64,000 bases of DNA from Ancylobacter novellus DSM 506. GTDB lineage: Bacteria; Pseudomonadota; Alphaproteobacteria; Rhizobiales; Xanthobacteraceae. This document shows positions 1-8,569 of the stretch, one piece after another (the first letter of the stretch is position 1; each line of letters opens with the position of its first letter). The stretch is taken from assembly GCF_000092925.1 (NCBI RefSeq), contig NC_014217.1:2418001-2482000 (forward strand), read 5' to 3'. A program made the translations under genes and the position numbers. The notes beneath the pieces are model-generated. The model made no database searches. It had not been told where the DNA came from and worked only from the letters and a program-made list of their open reading frames with translations.

Positions 1-436
1 CCGGCTCCGCGGCCGGCAGGTCGACCTTATTGAGGACCGGGACGATCTCGTGGTTGTTGTCGATGGCCTGGTAGACGTTGGCCAGCGTCTGCGCCTCGAC
101 GCCCTGGCTGGCGTCGACCACCAGCAGCGAACCCTCGACGGCGGCGAGCGAGCGGTTCACCTCATAGGCGAAGTCGACATGGCCGGGTGTGTCGATGAGG
201 TTGAGGACGTATTCCTTGCCGTCCTTCGCCGTGTAGGAGAGGCGCACAGTCTGCGCCTTGATGGTGATGCCGCGCTCGCGCTCGATGTCCATTGAATCGA
301 GCACCTGCTCGGTCATCTCGCGCTCGGACAGCCCGCCCGTCTGCTGGATCAGGCGGTCGGCGAGGGTCGACTTCCCATGGTCGATATGGGCGACGATGGA
401 GAAGTTGCGGATGTTGGCGACGGGCTCGGTGCTCAT
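1..436 (-). CDS. lepA: Elongation factor 4 (LepA), 5' part; gene runs off the left edge
   Basis: Translational GTPase that acts on stalled or mis-translocated ribosomes. Only the first 145 codons are present, reading leftward from the ATG at 436. The N-terminal GTPase domain is clear: P-loop AHIDHGKST near residue 17, switch region ERERGIT, G3 DTPGH and G4 NKVD. The N-terminus [17 protein letters not shown] is typical of LepA rather than of EF-G. It is divergent from the metallo-hydrolase at 550 with a 113-bp gap. Identification is secure; nothing can be said about the missing C-terminal domains. Confidence 0.97.
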   Translation of the reverse strand, partial: MSTEPVANIRNFSIVAHIDHGKSTLADRLIQQTGGLSEREMTEQVLDSMDIERERGITIKAQTVRLSYTAKDGKEYVLNLIDTPGHVDFAYEVNRSLAAVEGSLLVVDASQGVEAQTLANVYQAIDNNHEIVPVLNKVDLPAAEP

Positions 437-549
437 GGCCGGCGCAGATAGCATTGGCGCCCAAGAGCCACAAGGCGGCGAGGCGTGCGCTGCCTTGCGC
501 CTCGGCATGGAAGTGGCCACATTCCGCCCGCCCAAGCCAAGGAGCCGTC

Positions 550-1185
550 ATGCCCGAACTGAAGGTCGCCGTCGTTCCCGTCACCCCGTTCCAGCAGAAT
601 TGTTCGATCGTCTGGGACGAGACCAGCAAGCGGGGCGCGGTGATCGATCCGGGCGGCGACATCCCGCGCATCCTCGCGGCGCTCAAGGAGCTGGAGGTCA
701 TCCCTGAGAAGATCGTGCTGACCCATGGCCATATCGACCATGCCGCCGGCGCCGCCGAACTCGCCGAGACGCTGAACATCCCGGTCGAGGGGCCGCATGA
801 GGGTGACAAGTTCCTGCTCGACAATTTGCCCGCCGACGGCGTGCGCACCGGCATCCCCGGCCGCGCCGTGACGCCGGACCGCTGGCTGAAGGAAGGCGAC
901 ACGCTCGATATCGGCGGCGTCACCTTCGACGTGCTGCATGTGCCCGGCCATACGCCGGGCCATATCGTGCTGGTGAACCGCGACAACCGCCTCGCTATCG
1001 TCGGCGACACGCTGTTCCAGCGTTCCGTCGGCCGCACCGACTTCCCCTATGGCGACGGCCCGCTTCTGATCCGGGGCATCAAGGAGAAGATCCTGCCGCT
1101 CGGGGACGCCTTCACCGTCCTGCCCGGGCACGGCAACGCCACGAATATCGCGCTGGAGAAGCGGACCAACCCCTTCCTGCGCTGA
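550..1185 (+). CDS. MBL-fold metallo-hydrolase (glyoxalase II-like)
   Basis: A 211-residue cytoplasmic metallo-beta-lactamase-fold hydrolase. The metal motif THGHIDH lies near residue 60. Later metal ligands are expected in HVPGHTPGH (about residue 137) and GDTLF (about residue 157), and a final His in LPGHG near the C-terminus. The short form without a C-terminal HAGH domain matches the YcbL-like branch of glyoxalase II relatives, which hydrolyse thioesters, but the substrate here cannot be read from sequence. The ATG at 550 is chosen because AAGGAG lies six bases upstream and the fold begins immediately. No signal peptide is seen. Confidence 0.9.
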   Translation: MPELKVAVVPVTPFQQNCSIVWDETSKRGAVIDPGGDIPRILAALKELEVIPEKIVLTHGHIDHAAGAAELAETLNIPVEGPHEGDKFLLDNLPADGVRTGIPGRAVTPDRWLKEGDTLDIGGVTFDVLHVPGHTPGHIVLVNRDNRLAIVGDTLFQRSVGRTDFPYGDGPLLIRGIKEKILPLGDAFTVLPGHGNATNIALEKRTNPFLR

Positions 1186-1207
1186 GGCTGCGCGCGCTCC
1201 CCTTCTT

Positions 1208-1295
1208 CGTCATCCCGGACGGCCGAAGGCCGGTCCGGGATCGCGCAAACATTGGAGAGCGATCCCGGCTCGCGCTGCGCTCGGCCGGGATGACG
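1208..1295. repeat. REP-like palindromic element, family A
   Basis: The element starts CGTCATCCCGG and ends CCGGGATGACG, with internal sub-palindromes (GGCCGAAGGCC; GGCCGGGA). It lies between two co-directional genes. Related copies are at 2231-2355, 7356-7399 (half) and 32781-32872. Confidence 0.8.
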
Positions 1296-1398
1296 ATAGG
1301 GCACGCTGAGGATTGCCCAAGGGAAGCGCCACGAAACTGTTACTCGCGCTGCGACAGGCGGCAGAAGATGATGATGGGACACCAGCCGGAGTCCCGTG

Positions 1399-2226
1399 AT
1401 GACGCGCTTCGCGACCGTGTGCCTCTTCGCCCTTGCCACGGTCGCGATGGCCTTCGGTGCCGCGCCGGCCCTTGCCCAGGCTGACCGCTGCCCGAAGCTG
1501 GTGGCCAAGAGCCCTTTCCTCGACGCCCTGGCCCCGAAGGCGGTGCCTGCCGCCTATGTCGAGCCGAAGCATGTCAACCTTACCTATATCGGCCACTCGA
1601 CCTTCCTGATCGAGACCGCCGGCGGGGTGACCGTCGCCACCGACTACAACGACTACGTCAGGCCCGACCTCACACCGCGCGTCGCCACCATGAACCGGGC
1701 GCACCTGACCCATTATTCGCTCAATCCGGACCCCCGCATCGAATATGTGCTCAAGGGCTGGCGCGAGGATCGCGACCCTGTCCATTACGACATGCAGGTC
1801 GGTGATCTCTGGATCGGCAACCTCCAGACCAATATCCGCGACTATACCGGCGGCACGATCCTGAACGGCAATTCGATCTTCATCTTCCGCGCCGCCGACA
1901 TCTGCATCGCCCATCTCGGCCATCTGCACCATACGCTGACCGAGCAGGACCTCGGCGCGCTCGGCCGCATCGACGTGGTGCTGGCGCCGGTCGACGGCAG
2001 CTACACGCTCGATGTCGACGGCATGATCGAGGTGCTCAAGGCGCTGCAGGCGCCGGTCGTCATCCCGATGCACTATTTCAACCAGAGCACGCTCGACCGC
2101 TTCCTCGGCCGCTTTGCCAGCAGCCAATACGCCATAGAGCGGCGGGAGGACCCGCACCTCCTGCTGTCACGCGAGACACTGCCGGCCAAGCCCACGGTGA
2201 TCGTGCTGCCCGGCAGCCATTATTGA
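1399..2226 (+). CDS. Exported UlaG-like MBL-fold protein with non-standard metal motif
   Basis: A 275-residue protein with a signal peptide of about 28 residues ending ALAQA. The first beta hairpin YIGHSTFLIET is typical of UlaG/RomA-like metallo-beta-lactamase folds. The usual HxHxDH is replaced by RAHLTHYSLNPD, which keeps two His but loses the third His and the Asp. Further along, HLGHLHH and HYFNQ supply other His residues. Rhizobial homologues of this subfamily share the altered motif as far as I recall, so it is a lineage trait and not damage. The function is unknown; it could be a hydrolase with a rearranged metal site. The start may instead be the GTG three bases upstream. Confidence 0.8.
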   Translation: MTRFATVCLFALATVAMAFGAAPALAQADRCPKLVAKSPFLDALAPKAVPAAYVEPKHVNLTYIGHSTFLIETAGGVTVATDYNDYVRPDLTPRVATMNRAHLTHYSLNPDPRIEYVLKGWREDRDPVHYDMQVGDLWIGNLQTNIRDYTGGTILNGNSIFIFRAADICIAHLGHLHHTLTEQDLGALGRIDVVLAPVDGSYTLDVDGMIEVLKALQAPVVIPMHYFNQSTLDRFLGRFASSQYAIERREDPHLLLSRETLPAKPTVIVLPGSHY

Positions 2227-2230
2227 TCTC

Positions 2231-2355
2231 CGTCATCCCGGCCAAGCCCACGGGTCTTGCCTCCGGCAAGCCCGAGGACAGGCTCCGCGCGAGCCGGGAT
2301 CGCTCTCCATTCTGGCTGCGATCCCGGATCGGCCTGCGGCCGTCCGGGATGACGG
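2231..2355. repeat. REP-like palindromic element, family A
   Basis: A long imperfect palindrome framed by CGTCATCCCGG and CCGGGATGACGG. It lies between the convergent UlaG-like gene and the deaminase gene and directly abuts the deaminase stop codon, so it may act as a bidirectional 3'-end structure. Confidence 0.8.
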
Positions 2356-3648
2356 CTAATGGGTGTGCGGCGCATAGGAGGCGGGGTCGACCAGCGCCGG
2401 GCGGCCCGGCAGGTCGAGCGCGGAGACGCGCGGCGCGCCCTCGGCAATGACGCGCCCGCGCCGCACCACGAACAGCCGCGCCGCCTTGAGCCGCAGCGCC
2501 TCGATCGGGTCGGCCGCCTGCAGCACGACGAAGTCGGCGTTGCAGCCCGGCTCCAGCCCGTAGCCGTCGAGATGCATGATCCGGGCGGAATTGTTCGTCA
2601 CCGCCTCGAAGCACCAATTCATCGCCTCGCGGGAGGTCATCTGGCCGACATGCAGCGCCATATGCGCCACCTCCAGCATGTCGCCGGAGCCGAGCGAGTA
2701 CCAGGGATCCATCACGCAGTCGCCACCGAAGCCGACATTGATGCCGGCCGCGCGCAGCTCCGGCACGCGGGTCATGCCGCGGCGCTTGGGATAGGTGTCG
2801 TGCCGGCCCTGGATGGTGATGTTGATCAGCGGGTTGGCGATGGCATGCACCCCTGCCTCGGCCATCAGCGGGATGAGCTTGGAGACGTAGTAGTTGTCCA
2901 TGGAGTGCATGGAGGTGAGGTGCGAGCCGGTCACCCTGCCCTTCAGGCCGAGCCGCTGCGTCTCATAGGCCAGCGTCTCGATGTGGCGCGACATCGGATC
3001 GTCGCTCTCGTCACAATGCATGTCGACGAGCAGGCCGCGCGCGGCGGCGATCTCGCACAGCGCCTTCACCGAGGCGGCGCCGTCGGCCATGGTGCGCTCG
3101 AAATGCGGGATGCCGCCGACCACGTCGACGCCCATGTCGAGCGCACGATCGAGGTTCTGCACCGAGGTCGGGAAGCGGTAATAGCCGTCCTGCGGGAAGG
3201 CGACGAGCTGGAGGTCGATATAGTCCTTCACCCGCTCCTTGACGTCGAGCAGCGCCTCGACGGCGAGCAACCGGTCGTCGCAGATGTCGACATGCGAACG
3301 GATGGCGAGCAGACCCTGGCTGACCGCGAGGTCGCAATAGCGCAGCGCCCGCTCGATCACCGCCTCATGGGTCAATAGCGGCTTCAACTCCCCCCAGAGC
3401 GCGATGCCCTCCAGCAGCGTGCCGGAGGTGTTGAGCCGCGGCAGGCCGAGCGAGAGCGTCGCGTCCATGTGGAAATGCGGGTCGACGAAGGGCGGCGAGA
3501 CGAGCTTGCCGCCGGCGTCGATGACCCGGCCCGCCTCGGCCTCGATGTTCGGCTCCATCGCGACGATGCGACCGCCCTCGCAGGCGATGTCGATGCTGGT
3601 GCGCCCGTCGGGCAGGCGGGCGTTCTTGACGATCAGGTCGAAGCTCAT
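2356..3648 (-). CDS. CodA-like cytosine deaminase / amidohydrolase
   Basis: A 430-residue metal-dependent amidohydrolase, collinear with E. coli cytosine deaminase. Metal ligands are visible in FVDPHFHMDA (HxH, about residue 60), MHCDE (about 213, with the catalytic Glu), GSHLTSMHS (about 243) and FGGDCVMDPW (about 310). In E. coli the last motif is FGHDDVFDPW. The metal Asp is kept, while the preceding His and the following substrate-contacting Asp are Gly and Cys, so substrate preference may differ from cytosine. It is the last gene of a five-gene transport operon, 12 bp after a permease, which suggests it deaminates the imported nucleobase or a related ring. No signal peptide. Confidence 0.88.
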   Translation of the reverse strand: MSFDLIVKNARLPDGRTSIDIACEGGRIVAMEPNIEAEAGRVIDAGGKLVSPPFVDPHFHMDATLSLGLPRLNTSGTLLEGIALWGELKPLLTHEAVIERALRYCDLAVSQGLLAIRSHVDICDDRLLAVEALLDVKERVKDYIDLQLVAFPQDGYYRFPTSVQNLDRALDMGVDVVGGIPHFERTMADGAASVKALCEIAAARGLLVDMHCDESDDPMSRHIETLAYETQRLGLKGRVTGSHLTSMHSMDNYYVSKLIPLMAEAGVHAIANPLINITIQGRHDTYPKRRGMTRVPELRAAGINVGFGGDCVMDPWYSLGSGDMLEVAHMALHVGQMTSREAMNWCFEAVTNNSARIMHLDGYGLEPGCNADFVVLQAADPIEALRLKAARLFVVRRGRVIAEGAPRVSALDLPGRPALVDPASYAPHTH

Positions 3649-3660
3649 CCGGGATTCCGT

Positions 3661-4605
3661 TTATCTCTGGCCTTTGAAGTAGGGCTTCATCAGGGCCCGC
3701 GGATAGTCGGCGCGGCGTGCCACCAGCACAAGCGCGGCGATGGAGAAGATGTAGGGCAGCATCAGGAAGATCTGGCTCGGCACGACGCCGCCGGCGATGG
3801 TCTGGATGCGCAGCTGGTAGGCGTCGAGCGCGCCGAACAGCAGCGCGCCGAGCAGCGCCTTGCCCGGTCGCCAGGAGGCGAAGACGGTAAGCGCGATGCA
3901 TACCCAGCCGCGCCCGTTGATCATGCCGAAATAGAAGGCGTTGAAGGCCGAGAGCGTGAGGAAGGCGCCGCCGAGCGCCATCAGCGCCGAGCCGGCCATC
4001 ACCGCGCCCATGCGCAGCGCGACGACCGAAAGTCCCTGCGCCTCAACCGCTTCCGGGTTGTCACCCACGGCGCGCAGGGCGAGGCCGAGCGGCGTGCGCG
4101 CCAGCACCACCGCCAGCACGCCGACGCAGATGAAGGCCAGCACGGTGAAAGCGCTCTGCTGGTCGAGGATCGGCCCGATGAAGGGCAGGTCGCCGAAGAA
4201 CGGCACGTCCAGCGGCGGGAAGGGCTCGATGCGCGGCGGCGTCGCCACGTTCGGGAAGGCGACGCGGTAGCCGAAATAACTCACCGATGTCGCCAGCAGC
4301 GTGACGCCGATGCCCGTCACATGCTGCGACAGGCCGAGCGGCACGGTCAGCAGGGCGTGCAGGAAGCCGAACGCGGCGCCGGTTGCTGCCGCCACCAGCA
4401 CGCCGCCCCAGAGCGGCAGACCGAGATAAACCGCGAGCCAGCCGGACATGGCGCCGGCGACGAAGATGCCCTCGATGCCGAGGTTCAGCACCCCCGCCCG
4501 CTCGCAGAGCAGCGCGCCGAGCACGCCGAAGATCAGCGGCGTGGCGATGCGGATGGTGGCGGCCCAGAAATTGGCCTGGAGGAGGATGTCGAGCGCCTCG
4601 AGCAT
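3661..4605 (-). CDS. Nucleoside-type ABC transporter permease (NupQ/YufQ-like)
   Basis: A 314-residue inner-membrane permease with about eight to nine hydrophobic segments. The early motif CERAGVLNLGIEG is the hallmark of the second permease of BMP-type nucleoside importers. Its ATG overlaps the stop of the upstream permease gene (ATGA), so the two are translationally coupled and probably form the heterodimeric channel. It lies between the other permease and the deaminase gene. Confidence 0.92.
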   Translation of the reverse strand: MLEALDILLQANFWAATIRIATPLIFGVLGALLCERAGVLNLGIEGIFVAGAMSGWLAVYLGLPLWGGVLVAAATGAAFGFLHALLTVPLGLSQHVTGIGVTLLATSVSYFGYRVAFPNVATPPRIEPFPPLDVPFFGDLPFIGPILDQQSAFTVLAFICVGVLAVVLARTPLGLALRAVGDNPEAVEAQGLSVVALRMGAVMAGSALMALGGAFLTLSAFNAFYFGMINGRGWVCIALTVFASWRPGKALLGALLFGALDAYQLRIQTIAGGVVPSQIFLMLPYIFSIAALVLVARRADYPRALMKPYFKGQR

Positions 4606-5672
4606 CAGGCGGGCTCCCGGCGGACGAAAACGATGCGGAACCGCGTCAGCAGCCCGCCCACCAGCACGCTGAGCAGGGCGAAGGCGACGACGAGGTCGGC
4701 GAGGTAGTTGGAGATGCCGATGGCGCGGCTCATCGAATCCGCGCCGACGAACACGCCGGCAACGAAGATGGCGGCGGGGACGACGCCGAGCGGCGACAGG
4801 TTGGCCAATGTCGCCACCACGATGCCGGCATAGCCGAAGCCGGGTGACAGGTCGGCAGTGAGATATCCTTTCAGACCAGCTACTTCACTGGCGCCGGCGA
4901 GCCCTGCGAGCCCGCCGGAGAGGATGCCGACCAGCGCCATCGCCTTGCCCACCGGCAGGCCGGCATAACGCGCGGCACGGGCGTTCTCGCCCACGGCGCG
5001 GATGCGGAAGCCCCACACCGTGCGGGAGATGAAGACGTGCAGCAGCACGGCGGCGACGACCGCCAGCACGAGGCCCCAATGCAGCCGCAGTCCCGTCACC
5101 AGCTTGGGCAACGTCGCCTCGTCGAGCACGGGCGCGGATTGCGGCCAGCCCAGCGCCATCTCGTCCTTCATCGGCCCTTCCAGCATCATCTGCACGAAGA
5201 GCAGCACGATGAAGTTCATCAGCAGTGTCACCACCACCTCGTCGGCGCCGAAGCGGGCCTTGAACAGCACCGGCACCAGCAGCAGCGCCGCCCCGGCGGC
5301 TGCGGCGCCGATCAGCACAAGCGGGACAAGGACATAGGGCGGCGCCTCGATCAGCCCGGCGCCGAGCGCCACGGTCGCGAGCGCGCCAGCATAGAGCTGG
5401 CCCTCGGCGCCGATATTCCAGAGCTTGGCGCGGAAGGCGACGGCCGCGGCGAGACCGGTGAAGATCAGCGGCGTGGCACGGGTCAGCGTCTCCGCCAGCG
5501 CGAAGCCGTCGCCCGCCGCGCCTTGTGCCATCAACACGAAAGCGGTGAACACCGGCGCGCCGGTCAGCGCCAGGGGGATGGCAGTCAGCAATAGCGCTGC
5601 AAGGCCGGAGCCGATGGAGACGGCGATGGTGAGCCAGACCGGGGTGCGTTCGCGCGGGACGAAGCGGATCAT
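4605..5672 (-). CDS. Nucleoside-type ABC transporter permease (NupP/YufP-like)
   Basis: A 355-residue multi-spanning inner-membrane protein. The motif AFRAKLWNIGAEGQL near residue 80 is characteristic of the first permease of BMP-type nucleoside transporters. The start codon overlaps the stop of the ATPase gene and the stop overlaps the next permease start, both as ATGA, which indicates tight translational coupling. It is the likely partner of the 314-residue permease downstream. Confidence 0.92.
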   Translation of the reverse strand: MIRFVPRERTPVWLTIAVSIGSGLAALLLTAIPLALTGAPVFTAFVLMAQGAAGDGFALAETLTRATPLIFTGLAAAVAFRAKLWNIGAEGQLYAGALATVALGAGLIEAPPYVLVPLVLIGAAAAGAALLLVPVLFKARFGADEVVVTLLMNFIVLLFVQMMLEGPMKDEMALGWPQSAPVLDEATLPKLVTGLRLHWGLVLAVVAAVLLHVFISRTVWGFRIRAVGENARAARYAGLPVGKAMALVGILSGGLAGLAGASEVAGLKGYLTADLSPGFGYAGIVVATLANLSPLGVVPAAIFVAGVFVGADSMSRAIGISNYLADLVVAFALLSVLVGGLLTRFRIVFVRREPA

Positions 5673-7216
5673 GCCGCCTCCCCTGCCGAGTGGCCCGCCA
5701 TCATCAAACCCACTGTTTTCACGTCGAGATTTCCCGCATCCATCGCCGGCGAGAGATGGCCGGCATGGACGACGGCGATGCGGTCGGACAAGGCGAAGAG
5801 CTCGTCGAGGTCCTCGGAGATCAGCAGCACGGCCGCGCCGCGTCCGCGGGCGGCGATGAGGCGGCGGTGGACATCGGTGGTGGCGCCGATGTCGAGCCCG
5901 CGCGTCGGCTGATGCGCCAGCACCAGCTTCGGCTCGCGCTCAAGTACCCGCGCCAGCACGACTTTCTGCATGTTGCCGCCCGACAGCGCGCGGATCGAGG
6001 CGCCCGGCCCGGGGCAGCGCACGTCATAGGCGCGGATCGCCGCGGCCGCCCGCGCGCGGATGTCGGCGCGGCGGATGAAGCCGAAGCTCTGGTTCTCCGG
6101 CGCGCCCATGGTCTCCAGCACATAGTTCTCCGCCACCGACAGCGCGCCGATGGTGCCGTCGCGGTGGCGGTCCTCCGGAATGCGGCCGACATCGGCGGCT
6201 AGACGCGCGCGCGGATCGGCTGCCACTGCCGGCTGGCCGCAGATGTGCAGTTGCCCGGTCCGGGGAGCCGCGAGCCCCGCCACCAGTGCGGCGAGCGCCC
6301 CCTGCCCGTTCCCCGAGACGCCGGCGATGCCGACGATCTCGCCGGCGCGCACGTCGAGATCGGCATCCTCCAGCCGGTCGCGCTCGCCCGGCTTGCCGAC
6401 GCTGACGCCCTTCAGGCTCAGCACCGGCGCGCCAGGTGTCGCCGGCGGGCGCTCGCGCGGGGGGATGGCACGCCCGACCATCAGCTCCGCCAACATCTCC
6501 CGGTCGGCCCCGGCGGTCGGCCGGTCGGCGACCTTGGCGCCGCCGCGCAGCACGACGACGCGCTCGCACAGCGCCAGCACCTCGTGCAGCTTGTGGCTGA
6601 TGAAGATCACCGCCAGCCCCTTGGCGCTGAGCTTGCGCACGGTGGCGAACAGGCCGTCCGCCTCCTGCGGGGTCAGCACGGCGGTCGGCTCGTCGAGGAT
6701 GAGCACGCGCACGTCGCGATAGAGCGCCTTCAATATCTCGATGCGCTGCTGCTCTCCGACCGAGAGCCGCGCCACCTTCACGTCGAGATCGACATTGAGC
6801 CCGCTTTCCGCGATCAGCCGCTCGATCTTGGCCCGCGCCTCGCGGCCTCCCAGGCCGAAGCTCCAGAGCGGGCGCGTGCCGAGCACGATGTTCTCGAAGC
6901 CGGTGAGGTTCTCGGCCAGCGCGAAATGCTGGTGCACCATGCCGATGCCCGCCGCCAGCGCCGCTTCCGCCGAGCCGCCTGGCAGGGGCGTCAGCTGTCC
7001 GTCCGCGCCGGCGATGGAGACCATGCCTTCATCGGCGACGTAGTGGCCGAATAGGATGCTCATCAGCGTGGTCTTGCCGGCACCGTTCTCACCCAGCAGC
7101 GCGACGATCTCGCCGGCACGCACGTCGAGGTCGATATGGTCGTTCGCCGTCAGCGGGCCGAACCGCTTGGTGATGCCGATCAGCGAGAGGACGAGCGGGC
7201 GGGGATCGAGGTGCAT
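5669..7216 (-). CDS. Nucleoside-type ABC transporter ATP-binding protein, two ABC domains
   Basis: A 515-residue cytoplasmic ATPase with two fused nucleotide-binding domains. Domain 1 has Walker A GENGAGKTT (about residue 43), signature LSVGEQQRIEI and Walker B LILDEPTAVL. Domain 2 (from about 270) has the degenerate P-loop GVSGNGQGA, signature LSGGNMQKV and AHQPTRGLD in place of a full Walker B. Such an atypical second site is normal for the sugar/nucleoside import ATPases. It lies 193 bp after the binding-protein gene, with repeats in between, and overlaps the first permease gene. Confidence 0.94.
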   Translation of the reverse strand: MHLDPRPLVLSLIGITKRFGPLTANDHIDLDVRAGEIVALLGENGAGKTTLMSILFGHYVADEGMVSIAGADGQLTPLPGGSAEAALAAGIGMVHQHFALAENLTGFENIVLGTRPLWSFGLGGREARAKIERLIAESGLNVDLDVKVARLSVGEQQRIEILKALYRDVRVLILDEPTAVLTPQEADGLFATVRKLSAKGLAVIFISHKLHEVLALCERVVVLRGGAKVADRPTAGADREMLAELMVGRAIPPRERPPATPGAPVLSLKGVSVGKPGERDRLEDADLDVRAGEIVGIAGVSGNGQGALAALVAGLAAPRTGQLHICGQPAVAADPRARLAADVGRIPEDRHRDGTIGALSVAENYVLETMGAPENQSFGFIRRADIRARAAAAIRAYDVRCPGPGASIRALSGGNMQKVVLARVLEREPKLVLAHQPTRGLDIGATTDVHRRLIAARGRGAAVLLISEDLDELFALSDRIAVVHAGHLSPAMDAGNLDVKTVGLMMAGHSAGEAA

Positions 7217-7253
7217 CGAATATCCACGTCAGGGAAGCGGCCCAACCGACAGG

Positions 7254-7399
7254 CCCTCATGCCCGGGCTCGACCCGGGCACCCAGTGACCGGGCGCACCC
7301 AGTCCCCTGGATCCCCGGGTCAAGCCCGGGGATGAGGGAAGAAGGGTGGCTGGGTCACGATCCCGGCTCTACGCGCTGTGCGCTACGGCCGGGATGACG
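7254..7399. repeat. REP-like cluster: one family B palindrome followed by half of family A
   Basis: From 7254 to 7338 the sequence runs CCCTCATGCCCGGG, then an internal spacer, then CCCCGGGGATGAGGG. A family A half element ending CCGGGATGACG follows to 7399. The cluster fills most of the gap between the binding-protein and ATPase genes of one operon, a place where REP elements often stabilise the upstream message and create unequal expression. Confidence 0.78.
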
Positions 7400-7409
7400 A
7401 CGATCCGCC

Positions 7410-8450
7410 TCACATCGTCGACTTCGGCTCGGCGTCATTGACGTTGACGCGGAACAGCCCGTCCTTGATCTCCTTCTCCTTGAGAAGGACCATGTCGATC
7501 ACCTCCGGCGGCACCACCTTGGGATCGAGCGGGGCTAGGCTGGCGCCGCCCTCGGCCATGTAGCTGTAGGGGCCGTAATCGGCGGCGACGAAGGTCTCGT
7601 CGATCACCTCCTTGATCGCCTTGTCGATGGTCGGCTCCATCTGCCACAGCGCCGAGGCGATCACCGTGCCGGGGTACTGGCTCGACGTATCGATGACGTT
7701 GCCGATCGCCTTCACGCCGCGCTCCTTGGCGGCGTCGGAGACGCCGAAGCGCTCGGCGTAGAGAATGTCCGCGCCCTTGTCGATCTGGGCGAAGGCGGCC
7801 TCCTTGGCCTTGGGCGGGTCGTACCAGGAGTTGATGAAGGTGACGATGAACTTCACGTTCGGGTTCACCGCCTTGGCACCTTCCATGAAGGCCTGCATCA
7901 GCCGGTTGACCTCGGGGATGGCGTAGCCGCCGACGAGGCCGATGACGTTCGACTTGGTGGTCTTCCCCGCCACCATGCCGGTCAGGTAGGACGGCTCGTG
8001 GATGAAGTTGTCGAACACCGAGAAGTTCGGCTTGGTCGGGCCGAAGGACGAGCCCATCAGATAGGCGGTCTTGGGATAGTCGGCCGCCACCTTGCGGGCC
8101 GGGCGCTCCACCGCGAACACCTCGCCGACGACGAGGTCGGCGCCTTCCTGCGAATATTGGCGCATGACGCGCTCATAGTCGGTGTTGGCGACGTTCTCGG
8201 AGAATTTGTAGGTGATGTCGCCGCGCGCCTCGGCCGCCTTCAGCGCCTTGTGGATGCGCGACACCCATTGCTGCTCCACCGGCACGGTGTAGATGGCGGC
8301 GACCTTGATCGGCTTGGCCTTGGCGGCGAGCACCTCGCCGCTCCCGAAGGCCGTCAGAGCGGCGGCGCCGGCACCGAGCGCCAGCATTTGCCGACGGTCG
8401 AGCGCGGCTGACGAAAAAAGCGGCAGGGAACCAGACGACTTGCGCGGCAT
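7410..8450 (-). CDS. BMP-family ABC transporter substrate-binding protein
   Basis: A 346-residue periplasmic binding protein of the Bmp/PnrA class. The N-terminus has a twin-arginine-like signal (LDRRQMLALGAGAAAL) followed by a mature start near KPIKVAAIY. The ATG at 8450 is chosen because GGGGGAGG lies just upstream; a frame extending to 8516 has no such site. BMP proteins usually bind nucleosides. With the two permeases, the ATPase and the CodA-like deaminase it forms an importer plus first catabolic step. The inverted repeat at 8531-8556 is a candidate operator for the unit. Confidence 0.93.
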   Translation of the reverse strand: MPRKSSGSLPLFSSAALDRRQMLALGAGAAALTAFGSGEVLAAKAKPIKVAAIYTVPVEQQWVSRIHKALKAAEARGDITYKFSENVANTDYERVMRQYSQEGADLVVGEVFAVERPARKVAADYPKTAYLMGSSFGPTKPNFSVFDNFIHEPSYLTGMVAGKTTKSNVIGLVGGYAIPEVNRLMQAFMEGAKAVNPNVKFIVTFINSWYDPPKAKEAAFAQIDKGADILYAERFGVSDAAKERGVKAIGNVIDTSSQYPGTVIASALWQMEPTIDKAIKEVIDETFVAADYGPYSYMAEGGASLAPLDPKVVPPEVIDMVLLKEKEIKDGLFRVNVNDAEPKSTM

Positions 8451-8530
8451 GTTGAGAACCTCCCCCGAGAAAAGCACGGCGGCGCGCCAATCGCGGCCCC
8501 GTGTCGTACCGTTCATGCGAGCGGTATGCC

Positions 8531-8556
8531 ATTTTCGAACTGTCCGGTCCGAAAAT
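8531..8556 (-). promoter_or_regulatory. Inverted repeat, candidate operator of the nucleoside transport operon
   Basis: Perfect 7-bp arms ATTTTCG and CGAAAAT are separated by 12 bp, centred about 93 bp upstream of the binding-protein ATG. The site is comparatively AT-rich against its GC-rich surroundings. The cognate regulator is not in this window. Confidence 0.4.
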
Positions 8557-8569
8557 TCAACGCCCTATT

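Noticed and set aside
7254..7399. Repeat cluster between the binding-protein and ATPase genes as an operon boundary
   Set aside because: All five transporter genes are co-directional and functionally linked; REP elements commonly lie inside operons. It may lower downstream expression but I do not treat it as an end.
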